Shown in pieces: positions 27,692 to 41,301 of a stretch of DNA of 64,000 nucleotides (positions are counted from its first letter, which is position 1; each line of letters starts with the position of its first letter). Below the pieces are notes generated by a model. The model searched no databases. It had not been told where the DNA came from and was given only the letters and a program-made list of their open reading frames with translations. Source of the stretch: Ursus arctos (taxonomy: Eukaryota; Chordata; Mammalia; Carnivora; Ursidae). Location: NCBI RefSeq assembly GCF_023065955.2, contig NW_026623056.1:82831256-82895255 (forward strand), in the 5' to 3' direction. Both the position numbers and the translations under genes were made by a program.

Positions 27692-27888
27692 GGTGCCTGG
27701 GTGGCTCAGTCAGTTAAGCAGACAACTCTTGGTTTCATGATCTCAGGGTCATGAGATAGAGTCCTGCATCCGGCTCTGTGCTCAGCGTGGAGTCTGCTTG
27801 AGATTCTCTCCCTCTCTCTCCCTCTGCCCCTTCCCCCACTCACTCATTACCCCCCCAAATAAATAAAATCTTAAAAAAATAAATCAAT
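27692..27888 (+). mobile_element. CAN-SINE, older subfamily, head-to-head with previous
   Basis: Head GGTGCCTGGGTGGCTCAGTC and tail AAATAAATAAAATCTTAAAA. Perfect duplication AAAACAGGGTCCA at 27679-27691 and 27889-27901. Only 28 bp separates it from the opposite-strand SINE. Confidence 0.94.
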
Positions 27889-28779
27889 AAAACAGGGTCC
27901 AAATAGGGCCCACACACTGCATTTGCTTGCTGTATCTCTTGAATCTTTAATAGTCTCTCAACCCTCCCCACTCTATCCCCTTTCTGATGCTATTTATTTT
28001 TTAAGAAGTTGGGCCATTTGTCTGTAAGATGTTTGACAGGGTCAGGGGGTGGGGTGCCTGGGTGGATCTGACTGATGTGTCTTCACAGTATTTTAACTTG
28101 TCCCTCTAACTCTCATATTTGCTTTAAACTGGTTAAGTAGAAGCTTAAGAAGCCCATCCAAATTAATTTATTTGTTTTGGCAAAAATAACCTCATGGTTT
28201 GTGCAGTCCCCCTTGCACCAGAGCAGGAAGTATATAATCTCTGTGCTGTTACGCCTGATCCACTGTGCAGACTTTGACAATCTAACCAACTCTTTATAAT
28301 GAAAAGTTCCCCCATTGATCCTGCTACAGTTTCACATCTATTGATCATTGCCATTACTTCACTAGGGGCTGCACAACGTTGATTTCATAACTGCAGCATT
28401 CCATAGGCATTTGTAGTAAGTTAGAATTCTTCTCTAAAGAACTTTTCTCAACTATTCCATTAGTCTGAAACACAGTTCATACAAAGGAGGTAGCATAAAT
28501 GCCCGGGTCTTTACAGATCTTCAGAGTAGTAAGTTTGAACCTCCAAAGAACCCCCAAAAACCTTTAAAGGAGAGCGCAAAAAGGTGTTCTCATAGTTCCA
28601 GGCCACACACGTGATAAGTGCTAAGCCAGAATACGACCTCACACCCATTTATCTAATCTAACACCGCCATACCACCTCCAGAATACAGATCCAGCACATG
28701 GATTCTCCTCTACCACCTACTGTAATCCTACCACTACAACCTGGATTCTGAGAAGAGAATGATGGCTTTCATCTCTTTA

Positions 28780-29545
28780 TCTAGCTCACTTCTCAAGTCC
28801 AGTGAACCCTACCCGATCATTCTATTTAAACTGCACCCCATCCCCCAACTCCACGTGTTCCATCCCCTTTATCTCTGTTTATTTTCCATTCCACTTACCA
28901 ACTTCTACCAGACTACATACAAGCACACCTTGTCTTACTGTGATTTGCTTTACTGTGCTTCCCAGATATTGTGTTTTTTACAAATTGAAGGTCTGTGGCA
29001 ACCCTATGTCAAGCAGGCTCATCAGTGCCATTTGTCCAACAGTATTTGCTTACTTCCTGTCTCTGTGTCACATTTTGATAATTCTCACAATATTTCAAAC
29101 TTTTTTCATTTTTATTATATTTGTTATGGCGATCTGTGGTCAATGATTATGACTAGTGGAAAGCTCAGAAGATGATTAGCATTTTTAGCAATGAAGTATT
29201 TTTTAATTAAGGTGTGTACGTTGTTGGTTACACATGCCATTGCACACTTAGTAGACTACAGTATAATGTAAACTTAACTTTTATATGCATCAGGAAGCCA
29301 AAAAATTCTTTTGACTAAGTTTATTGAGATACTTGCTTTAGTACAGTGGTCGAGAATTGAACCTGCAGTATCTCTGAGATATGCCTGTAATTTACTGACT
29401 ATAGTTATTGTTTATTGTCTGTCTCTTCCACTAGAATAGAAGATTCATGCAGGTAGGGACTTTTGTCTGTTTTATTCATTAATGTATCCTTAGCACCTAG
29501 AGTAGGTGCTCAATAGATACTGGTTAAATAAATGAATAATCACCA
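28780..29545 (+). repeat. L2 3' end split by a Tigger-type element
   Basis: TTATCTCTGTTTATTTTCCA-TTCCACTTACC before the insertion and TTGTTTATTGTCTGTCTCTT-CCACTAGAATAG to GTAGGTGCTCAATAGATACT after it are consecutive parts of the L2 3' end, sense on plus. Confidence 0.65.
28919..29388. mobile_element. Tigger-type non-autonomous DNA transposon inside L2
   Basis: Inverted termini (ACAAGCACACCTTG and CTGAGATATGCCTGT) and internal blocks TTTTTTACAAATTGAAGGTC and TTTGTTATGGCGATCTGTGG. Insertion at a TA in the L2. ORFs inside (for example 28759-29175) are chance. Confidence 0.75.
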
Positions 29546-29929
29546 CTTTACTAAAGAATAATTTGATTACACTCTACTTAGACCATCAATTGAATGATCT
29601 GGTACTAGGAACTATAAGAGTACATCCTATTTTAAGACCGGAATATGTATTTCCAGGAAAGAGAGTCAAAACGGCAAAATGAATAAAACTGGATTTCCTA
29701 TCTACCTCCCTGTATGAGTGTTACTCACTTCAGCTAAGAAAAAAATTGCAATCATTTGCAATATATACCCATATTTTTATTATCAGCCCATATTTTTATT
29801 CTGAAAATCTTAAAAAAGGTCAGAAAAGATGGGCAACTGCCCAACTTTAAAAGTATACTTTCTTAAAATAAAACACTGAAACTTTAAGTTCCACAAGTAA
29901 TTTGCATTTGTAATGAGGCTTCAGAACAG

Positions 29930-30318
29930 CAGTTCTCAAAGTGTGGTCTGGGAACATCCCTGGGGTTCCCCCAAACTCATGAGGTCAAAACCATCTTCAT
30001 AATACTACTAAGATTTTTTTGTCTTTTTCACCGTGTTGACCAACACTGCATGATGATGCGAAAGCAACAATGAGTAAAAGTACTGATGTCTTCACATGAA
30101 TCCAAGCACCAAACTGTACTAGAATTCATTAGTCCTCACTGCCATGCACTTGCAGTTAAAAAAAATGCCATTTCACCTAAGAATATCCTTGTTGAAGCAA
30201 TAAACATTCATTATTCATGTGATCAAAGCTCAATCTTGAGTCCTATCTTTTTCATATTCTGTGATGAATAGGAAATACACACAAAGCACTTCTGCTGCAC
30301 AGTGAAGTGTGATGGATG
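29930..30318 (+). mobile_element. hAT-type DNA transposon fragment with transposase remnant
   Basis: Starts CAGCAGTTCTCAAAGTGTGG, a typical hAT (Charlie-like) terminus. It contains TTTTCACCGTGTTGACCAAC and ACTTCTGCTGCACAGTGAAG, parts of a hAT transposase coding region. The ORF at 30086-30271 is a remnant. A truncated SINE follows. Confidence 0.7.
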
Positions 30319-30329
30319 GAAAGGCATTG

Positions 30330-30444
30330 GAGCCCCATGTCTGGCTCTGTGCTCAGTGCAGAGTCTGCCTAAGATTCTCTCTTCCTTTCCCTCTGCCCCT
30401 CTCTGCCCCTCAAATAAATAAATAAATCTTAAAAAAAAAAAAAA
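30330..30444 (+). mobile_element. CAN-SINE, 5'-truncated
   Basis: Only the 3' half is present: GAGCCCCATGTCTGGCTCTG, C/T-rich part, AAATAAATAAATAAATC and A tail. It lies 102 nt below exon 12 and is antisense to SYNJ1. Confidence 0.88.
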
Positions 30445-30544
30445 GAAAGCACCTTTACATATATTCTCCCCATCTATCTTTGTAACAACTACTTAGTTAT
30501 CTGCCTTCCACGTCCCTCAACTAGACAATTACTTTGTTGGCTTA

Positions 30545-30670
<126 letters not shown>

Positions 30671-31086
30671 TTAGTCAAATGGCATCCCCCCACCAACCCA
30701 GCACAACTAAGATCAACACCAGACATCATAAAATTCCATTTTTGTGTTTTATGTTTAGCCAAATTCAAAGTATAGGCAAAAACAACGAATGGGACAAAAT
30801 TACTTTAAATTTAGCTTCTATTCAGGCCTCCTAAGTTTGCTTCTTTCAGACTGTTATTCTTAAAGATCCTCAAGTTCTTTCAGAAATCATTTTGAAAGAA
30901 TTCTTGCTAAACTCTGCACCATGACACCCAGAGAAACAAGCCACTTCTCAAAGGCTGAAGTGAATAAAAATTGGGGAAGTAAAAGGATTCTTCAGAAAAC
31001 GCCCCAAGTGGCTAAGAAATCATCTCAAATTAGAGATAACAGGAGGGATTTTTCACGTTCAAATTTGAAAACCAGAGGCTTGACCT

Positions 31087-31206
31087 TTTTACTACTTTCT
31101 TGGTAGAAGAATCCAAGAAAATTAATAGAGATCCAGGGGTTAAGGTGTACCCCTCTGTGTGAGCCATTAGCTCTCTCCTAACAGACAAGGAAGAAGAAAG
31201 AACAGA
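31087..31206 (+). repeat. Inverted repeat, left arm
   Basis: Reverse complement of 31746-31862 with about 90% identity over ~115 bp. The core, from CTAATGG to TTTTCTTGG in the right-arm reading, is nearly perfect. Not a repeat family I recognise. Confidence 0.85.
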
Positions 31207-31304
31207 AGCTACTGGAGATAAGCAGCCCAGGGGCACTTGGGTGGCCCAAGTATTCAGAAATGAAGATAAGTAGCTAGAAAGGGCCTATAAATAGTATGAA
31301 CTGA

Positions 31305-31650
31305 GAAACAAAAGTATTTATTGACTGCTCTTATGTACAAGGATTATACATGCCTCATCTCATTTACCACACACTTCATAAGACAGATTATTTTTGTCCT
31401 TTAGTTGCAGACAAGATCCTGAGGCTTTGGAGAACCTAAGCAACTTTCCCCCAAATTTACACGTAACTGCAGTGTGGCACAATGACGCCAGAACCAAGCT
31501 GCCTGAGTTCAAATCCTGATTTTGCCATTACAGGTCGCTTTCCCTGCTGCATCTTGGTTTCCTCATCTGTGAAATTAGAATAATAATTGCATCTTTGCAG
31601 TAGGTCTGTTATGGGGATTAAATGACTAGACCTACAGTACTAACAGAATT
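31305..31650. repeat. MIR-like relics between the inverted-repeat arms
   Basis: 31305-31446 looks like antisense MIR; 31447-31650 is a better sense MIR: GCCTGAGTTCAAATCCTGAT and TTGGTTTCCTCATCTGTGAA. A SINE head scrap GGGGCACTTGGGTGGC is at 31229-31244. Confidence 0.6.
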
Positions 31651-31745
31651 GTGGTGTTAGCTGTTCTTTTATTATTACTACTACGACAACAACTACAATT
31701 TCAAATTAGGTTCAATGTAAGTGAAAAGGGGCATTTCAGTAAAAG

Positions 31746-31862
31746 TCTGTTCTCTCCTCTTGTCTGTTAGGAGAGAGCTAATGGCTGAAACAGAGGGTAC
31801 ACCTTAACCCCTGGATCTCTATTAATTTTCTTGGCTTCTTCTACAAAGGAAGTAGTAAAAAA
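31746..31862 (-). repeat. Inverted repeat, right arm
   Basis: Partner of 31087-31206, 539 bp away. One short gap of ~5 bp and scattered substitutions. Ends in a poly-A stretch (31857-31870). Confidence 0.85.
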
Positions 31863-32379
31863 AAAAAAAAGTGATTACAGATAACTAAAAAAAAAAGAAA
31901 ATCTGTATTTCACACTCTTCCTATGCATCTCACCTTTATACATATTACTTGCTAGATATGTACCATTTGAAAAAGGAATTTGAAGTGACTTTTAAAAAAA
32001 GAAGGCAGCCTCAAATTAATGATTCTAATCAAAATCTTAAAAGCATCCTCAGCTCAGTGTTTGGTTGAGGCTATTAATGACAACCAAGTTTTTCCAAGGA
32101 TAAATCAGTACTGTTAAGTTATAAAGTGCCAACAAATGTCACAACCAGTTTTGTAAGATTTTTCATAATCTACCCCAAATACTTCTGACCTTAGTAACGA
32201 AACAGAGAACTAGATTTGAAAAACGGAACATACTAGGCTTAAAAAATTATCAATTACAAAATCAGCTTGCTTTCTGTCACTTTAAAAGTATAAGAACAGA
32301 ACCAGTTTTTCTTATATGCATGGTTACCTTTAAAGGTTTGGCCTTCATACTTATAAATCCAAGTTTCTTTTATAAATTA

Positions 32380-32688
<309 letters not shown>

Positions 32689-33179
32689 TTAGCTGCATTA
32701 AATCACTTTTAGAAATTGGTTTTTATACCTGAGAAATGACGTATGGGAAGTTCAATTATCATCATAAGCACAAACAAGCATAAGATACATGCACAGCCCA
32801 GCACGATGCAAGTAACCAACACAATTTTTAAAAAAATTTGACATTTAATAATCACAGTAAAACTGCTATTTCAAAATTATTGCAACAACTTAACACATGC
32901 AGAACAGTTCTGTTTCAATGAAGTAGTACATTGTTTTATAGTGTACAAAACTAGAGACTCTACATTTTTAGGAATATAGCTATTGATTTTCATATATCTC
33001 TCATTTAAAGGCTCGTAAAAATATAAATCTTTTTTCTTATTTCCAAACAAAAACATTTAAGAACATTTACATTTAAGATTCTAGCTACTGACAGGTGGCT
33101 TGATGAAAAATGGCTCCTTGACAAAAACACAAATTATGTACGCTAATGAGACTTTCAAAGATTGAAGTCGCTAGAAAAT

Positions 33180-33680
33180 TCTTCCCATCTCACTGGGAGT
33201 AGTAGCCAAAGTCCCTAACACTGGTCTACAAGGCAATCTGCATTGCCATCCTGCCCTCATCTGCTACCTCTTCCCGTTGGCTCACTGCTCGAGCCACTGA
33301 CTCCCTGCTGTTTCAGTAAGAGGCCAGCCTGCTCCTACCACAAGGCCTCTGCGCTGTTTCCACTGCCTGCAACATTCTTCCCACGCCTCCTTCGGGTATT
33401 TCAGTTCCAGTGAGGCTTTTCCTGATCATCTTATTAAAATTTGCATGCTGTCCCTAACCTTCCATATCCCTTCCTTGTTTTATTTTTCTCTATAGCATTT
33501 ATCACCATTTACACACTGTTTTATTTATTTATACTGTAACTGTCTGTCTCCCCTCTCAAGAGTGGAAGTTCCACGAGGGCAGAAATGTTGGTCTGTTTTA
33601 TTTACTGCAGCATCTCTAGTCACTAGAAGAGTGCCTGGCGCATAGTAAGTGCTCAGTAAATCACTGTTAAATGAATGCTC
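33180..33680 (+). repeat. L2 3' end
   Basis: CCAAAGTCCCTAACACTGGT-CTACAAGGCAATCTG, GCCTCTGCGCTGTTTCCACT and GAGTGCCTGGCGCATAGTAA-GTGCTCAGTAAATC are the classic L2 3' region in sense. Confidence 0.8.
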
Positions 33681-35700
33681 AGAACGTTTGGATCCTCAAT
33701 CTCTGCCCTGTGTATTTTTTGATTACCATCTTCCTTCTAAATCACACTTCATTTTGATTAAATTAAATTCTTGGCACTTAAAGTAGCTAGAACCTTAACA
33801 GGACATCAATCTAAAAACAGAGAATGAACACTTAATTGGCAATTAACTGTTAAGAGGAGAAGGAAATCACAATGATTCTCACCTTCTACCACATGATTTT
33901 ATTTTATTAATTATTTTATGATACTAAGATACAGCAGACTCGTGAGAAAATGAGAGTGAAAAAGGCAAATAACATCTTAGTATTATAATAAAAATAGTTT
34001 GACCTGTGAATCTCCTGAGGGAACTGCTGTATATACAAGCCCACCGCCACTGTTCCCAGGGACAGACATGCAGATAGCTAGCCCTCTTGCTATTTGATTT
34101 GATTACTTGTAGAAGATGCTGGGTGGTAATGGAAGCAGATGATTTGTTCCGGTCTGTTGGTGTGGTTAACTAAAAGCTGGCCATACCTAGAGAATCATTC
34201 TCTATGACATGCTCTTTATCACTATATCACTTATTGTTATTATTATGAAAACTGCCTCTGTGATCCATTCTATATCAAAACACAAGTTCTGTAATGATTT
34301 AACAGCTTAAAATACTCAGCAAGACAAATAATGAATTGTGTGAAAACATGTTGCCATGTTGTGTGAACTAATAAAGTCAAATCACTTTATAAATGGAATA
34401 AAATGGTTTTAAAATTTTCTGGTTTATTCTTAACTGGTTGGCACTTTAATGTGCAGAAAGAAATGAGTCTGTGTTCAAACAGATGTCCATTACTAAATGC
34501 CATATCATTTCAGAAAATGGATTTCATTACGTAACTCAAAAATATACTCAAGTGCTCTCTTCTTCCATCCTTCTCACAAAAATAACCAATAGTTTCTCAA
34601 AACATTCTGAACAGTAACTAAGCAAAACAAATTTTAAGTGATACCAAATTTTAAGTGAAGGGAAGAAAAGATGTCTTTTTCTGCTAAGTTTCTGACAAAG
34701 TTTTAGCCTTTTTTGTTCCTTTTGCCACAGATTCATGTTCAAGGACAAGTTCATAAACCTTGTCCAGAAAAGGCAGGCATGAGATTCATAGGAACAGGAA
34801 ACGTGAGAAAAATAATGACCTTTAGGTCCTAATCACTTAACGCCTCTAACTTTGTTAGCAGCCTTGATGCTTTTTGAAAGAATTCAGATCACATTTTGGT
34901 GCAGGTCTTATGGCTACAGAAAATATTTCCTCCACAGTATGAGAAAATAAGTCAGTGCTTTTTCAAATATTGTATGTGAGAAACGTTGCAAAGTAGTCAT
35001 CAATATCACAGACAGTACTCTGAAATTAATCCAAAATAGTCTTGTCTGGGTTTTTCCCATCAGCCTATTAAGAGTACAAGGCAGAACACTAATAATGTTT
35101 GTTCAATGAAATATAAAAGTGAAATTAAAACTAGATGAGCTCTATTTAATTAGAATTAAGCATTTGCTATAGGAAGACAGACAGCATTACATATTTCCTT
35201 CTAAACAAGGTACTTAGTTTTCTCGACCTTAAAATTTTTTTCTCAGATTAAAACAAGATATCAATTTACCCTGTTAGAATCTGAGGGCAAAATAAGAGAA
35301 AGTTTCCATTTATATGGCTTTATTTATTTACAGTATCAACTTTAGAAAAATAAAGAAAAATTTGCTTTTATTTACAGATTGGTTTTCTATACTGTACCTG
35401 ACTGTAATGTCTGTTCAGAAACTATGGATGCATCAAGAAGAAAACAAAGAATCATTAGTAAAACAACAAGTTACAAATAAAATCTAGAGTGTTATGACAA
35501 TACATTCTAAGATGGCCTCCCTTTCTCTTTTAAGTCGATTTGATGACTTTATTTTTTCTGATGGCTATAGGACACTGAAGATTAAAAATAAATGACGATA
35601 TCTGATGCAAACCCTCAGCATCTAAGAAAAATCCTACAGTGACTCAGTGATGTCCAGATTTTCAGAATCAGGAGGTCCTTGGCCTGCTTTTCAGGCTGCT
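33681..35700. other. SYNJ1 intron, no recognised element
   Basis: AT-rich. Nothing I can assign to a family or gene. Confidence 0.5.
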
Positions 35701-35701
35701 C

Positions 35702-35708
35702 ATGTGTG

Positions 35709-35754
<46 letters not shown>

Positions 35755-35772
35755 CATGCATGTGTGCGTGTG
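35702..35772. repeat. (GT)n microsatellite
   Basis: Mostly pure GT from 35704 to 35752 with one C interruption, then a degenerate GT/GC part. Likely polymorphic. Confidence 0.95.
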
Positions 35773-36187
35773 TACCTGCATGTGAGGGAGAATACCTAAG
35801 GAGCTAGAGAATATTGAACACATGAAAGATACTACCCTAATATATACCTTTTAGTATTCTTTCTGGGACTCAGTTGGTAAGTACAACCAGTTCAGTTATA
35901 ACAAAGCATACACATTCCAAAAAAAATCAGCATGCAGGGTAAAATTATACAAATTCCTATAGCCACAGAGCTTAGCGGGAAAAAAAAGGGCTTAGGGCAC
36001 AACACTCAAAACCTTCAACAGTGACACGCCAATAAAGATGGGAACCTAATAAAAATAGTAGTACAGTTTTACAATGTTAAACAGCTTGAGAGGTATGAAT
36101 ACTCCTTAAATATGGCACTTCGTGTTGAAAAAGACCTGAAGTTTGCTTGTAGAAGTGGGTGTCAGGAGGGTTGCCGCTTGTGAGTAA

Positions 36188-36513
36188 GCTGACCCTTAAA
36201 CACACGGGTATGAACTGCACCAGTCCACTCAATATGTGAATTTTTTTCGTTAAATACAGTACTGTAAATGTATTTTCTCTTCCTTTTGATTTTCTTAACA
36301 TTTTCTTTTTTCCAGTTTACTTTGTTGTAAGAATATAGTATATAATACATATAACATTCAAAATATGTGTTAGTCAACTGTTTATGTTATCAGTAAGGCT
36401 TACAATACACAGTAGGTAATTAGTAGTTAAGTTTTTGAGGAATCAAAAGTCATACATGGATTGTCGACTAGGGGGTGGGCACTCCAAGCCCCGTGTTGTT
36501 CAAGGGTCAACTG
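36188..36513. mobile_element. Tigger-class DNA transposon (MER2-like), second copy
   Basis: Terminal repeats GACCCTTAAACACACGGGTA and TGTTCAAGGGTCAACTGTA, with internal TACTTTGTTGTAAGAATATA paralleling the copy at 22954-23275. Confidence 0.78.
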
Positions 36514-38196
<1,683 letters not shown>

Positions 38197-38817
38197 TTAC
38201 TTAGTAGTAACATTTTGAAGTTTTAAACCAGTTTTATATGACTTTACTGCAATAAAAAGGACCTAATCATTCAATTTTGAATATCAAATCATCATATTAA
38301 AATGGCTCAAGATGTCATTGTTTCTTTCCCTTTTGGATAAAAGCTCTCCACAAAAAGATGGGAAAAGCTCAATACCATAACCTCATCCACTAATGATATC
38401 GAGAGCTGTAAATGTTTAAAACTGTTTACTATAAAGGAAATAAAGTGAAGTATACTTATTTAAAACAAGAAAGCTACTTCTTACACTGTGACTTTTAGAA
38501 CTGGGGATGGGATGGGTGGGGGGGAGCAGAGGAGATCAAGGATACGGTGCACTCACATGCTCTTAGAAAAACTTCAAAGCACTTTAACAGTAGAAAAATA
38601 AAATTGGAATTGCTCCCAAATAACTTTAATATTAGTTAAAACAGACTGAATATAAGAATGAAGGACTAGTCTAAAAAGGAATTTATAATTACAGTTCATA
38701 AATAAATATTAAATGCAAACTACAGTTCATATATCTTAAGTCATTTTATTGCCTATGTAAATATAAATAATAAAAATGATAAACTTAGGCCAATTCCTAT
38801 AGTGAGAGAGCTGATTA

Positions 38818-39045
38818 TAACTTTGTTGAGTACAGCTGAGACACAATGTTACATTAGTTTCAGGTGTACAACACAGTGATTAGATAACTCTCTCTGTTAC
38901 CCTATGCACACCACCAGTGTAGCTACCATCTGTCACCATGAAACGTTGTTACTATACGGTTGACTATATTCCCTATGCTGTGCCTTTTATTCCAGTGATG
39001 CATTCATTCCATAACCGGAAGCCTGTATTTCCTGATTATAACTTT
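38818..39045 (-). mobile_element. L1 3' end fragment, antisense
   Basis: ACATTAGTTTCAGGTGTACA-ACACAGTGATT and GTTGTTACTATACGGTTGAC-TATATTCCCTATG are typical of the 3' end of older L1 elements. Confidence 0.7.
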
Positions 39046-40575
39046 TAATGAACACATATTTCACTCAGACACGTTAGTTACCATAAAGATTTCTTTTGAT
39101 CTTAACGGATTTTGATGACTGTTAAAAAAAAATGACAAAAAACCCAACTCTTGCCTTTTAGAAAAATGCTTCAGTTTGCAATATGTAATTTTCATTCCTT
39201 ATTGAAATAACAGTAATTTGAGAATTAACACGTTATTTCCTCCCACATAACACATACAAATGACATTATTTGAAAAGACACTCACCATTCATATTATCAG
39301 GCAATTAATCAAAAGGAACCCAGAGAAAGGAAAAGAAAGAGCAGTTCAGATGTTAGAGTTTAGTTCAATTCAGACTAGTATATTTAATATGTGAAATTTT
39401 GTTTCTATTATGTTAGAGACAAAAGACCACTGAAAATATATGTAACCTCTATTTATAGATTGTCTTAGTCACTGCAGAAACAAAAAGTCAGAAGAACATA
39501 AAAGAATATTTTAAGCAACAGTTGTAGAGAATCGAGTTTTAACAGTAAGACTGATATTCTCTATTTTAAAGGAATAATAAATGAAGTTTAACAATTCCAG
39601 GTTTTCAAAAATAGGGCCCATTTAAAAAGTAAATATTTGTAAATGTCAATAAAATCATTTCTGTGAATTGAACAAAAGACGCTTTGCAGGTAAGGCTAAT
39701 ACCTCTGAACAGAGAGAGGCATATAACATTTTATGAGACAAAGAAGAGGAAGAAGATTTAGAAATTAAAAGAAGACTTAGAGATGATGAAGGGTCTTCAA
39801 AGAATTTTAGGTGCTGTATGGAGGGGGCTGCAGAACTATTAAAATGATAAATGTCTTTATTTCTATACTCCATGTAGTCTGAAGAATTGTAGAAATTAAA
39901 AATGTTAATAAAATCCAACTGAAAACAGGAGGCTTAAAAGGCAATATTTAAGCATATAAAATAAGTCCTTTAATAAGTGCCAAATACTAGAGGAGAAAGG
40001 GTCCGTAAATAAGGCCAGCAATTAGAAACTAATGATGAGGCACAGAATTATAAGTAAGTCCATCTCTCACACTTTTGTACATTTTGATAGCCTCCTTTTC
40101 AAGGTAAGGTAAATAAAAGAATAGAAACTTAATAATCAAGCCCTAAAGGTGTTGGGCTCATAGGAAGTGTTGCGTAAACTGTCCACTGATTTGTTCATCC
40201 ATCCACTATTTGTCACGATTCTATTAAACAGTAGGCACTACAGGTGCTGGGAACACAAAGCCAAATGTGATAGGTCCCTTTATCAGGATGACTATGGTTA
40301 AAAAAAAAAAAAATCCTATTCATAATCAAAATAAACAATATAAAAAGTAAAACAGATATGTAAGGGAAAATCATGAAAAAAAATGTAAGCAATACATACA
40401 TAGGCCTACTGGATTATATCACTAAACAACTAAATACACCATACTAATACCCCCAAATCTGGGAAATAACTCTCTTCCATCCAACCACTAGTATCTGCTA
40501 CAGAAGGAAGTGTTAAAGAGGACATAAAGGCATAATAAAACAGAATCCTGAAACAGCTACCTAAGAAACCCCAAC

Positions 40576-40783
40576 ATTCATTCATTCATTCATGCATTCA
40601 TTCATAAATGAGAGCAAGGGAAGGGGAGGGAGGGGCAGAGGGAGAGAATCCCAAGCAGACTCCCCATTGAGCGTGGAGCCTGCAAGGGGGCGGGGGTTGC
40701 TGCTCAATCTCAGGACCCATGAGATTATGACCTGAGCCAAAACCAAGAGTTGGTCACTTAACCGACTGAGCCACCCAGGTGCC
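40576..40783 (-). mobile_element. CAN-SINE, older subfamily
   Basis: (ATTC)n start, GAGCGTGGAGCC, CCTGAGCCAAAACCAAGAGT, head GCCACCCAGGTGCCCC. Ends 91 nt from exon 9; same sense as SYNJ1. Confidence 0.88.
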
Positions 40784-40856
40784 CCCCAACTATTAATTTA
40801 AAACGAGATGATTTAAAAGCTTATTAAAAGGAAAATGAGGATCTTTTGTAATGTTA

Positions 40857-41027
<171 letters not shown>

Positions 41028-41205
41028 CTAAAACAGCAAAAGAGAAACTTTTATAAATATATTAATACATTAAGATGTGAGTTTTTAAGAACTACAAGAA
41101 TCAAATAAAAATTTACAGTTTATAGGACTATGTGACTGGATTCTGAAAACCTACCAGTTTACTAGGCTGTCTTCTGTCCCACCATTTTTAAAGTAAATAC
41201 CACAA

Positions 41206-41301
41206 CAGTGAAGCTGACAAATAGCTTAATATTCCCACGTAGCAATATTCCCACATCAGTGAAGCTTACAAGTACCTTAATATTCCCATGTAGCAATATT
41301 C
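41206..41301 (+). repeat. 51-bp tandem duplication in intron
   Basis: Two units starting CAGTGAAGC at 41206 and 41257, each with CTTAATATTCCCA-GTAGCAATATTC. A few substitutions separate them. Not coding. Confidence 0.85.

Larger units (their letters stand above)
27090..28400 (-). mobile_element. Old L1 3' end (mammalian-wide type), antisense, split by two SINEs
   Basis: Blocks such as GGAAAATTTTAAACATGCAT, ATTATCACACAATTCCTTAA and GGGCCCACACACTGCATTTG match the 3' part of old L1 elements as I remember them. The SINEs at 27460 and 27692 interrupt it. No coding capacity. Confidence 0.6.

Noticed and set aside
28759..29175. 138-codon plus-strand ORF
   Set aside because: Crosses the boundary between L2 and a Tigger-type element; a product of two old repeats.
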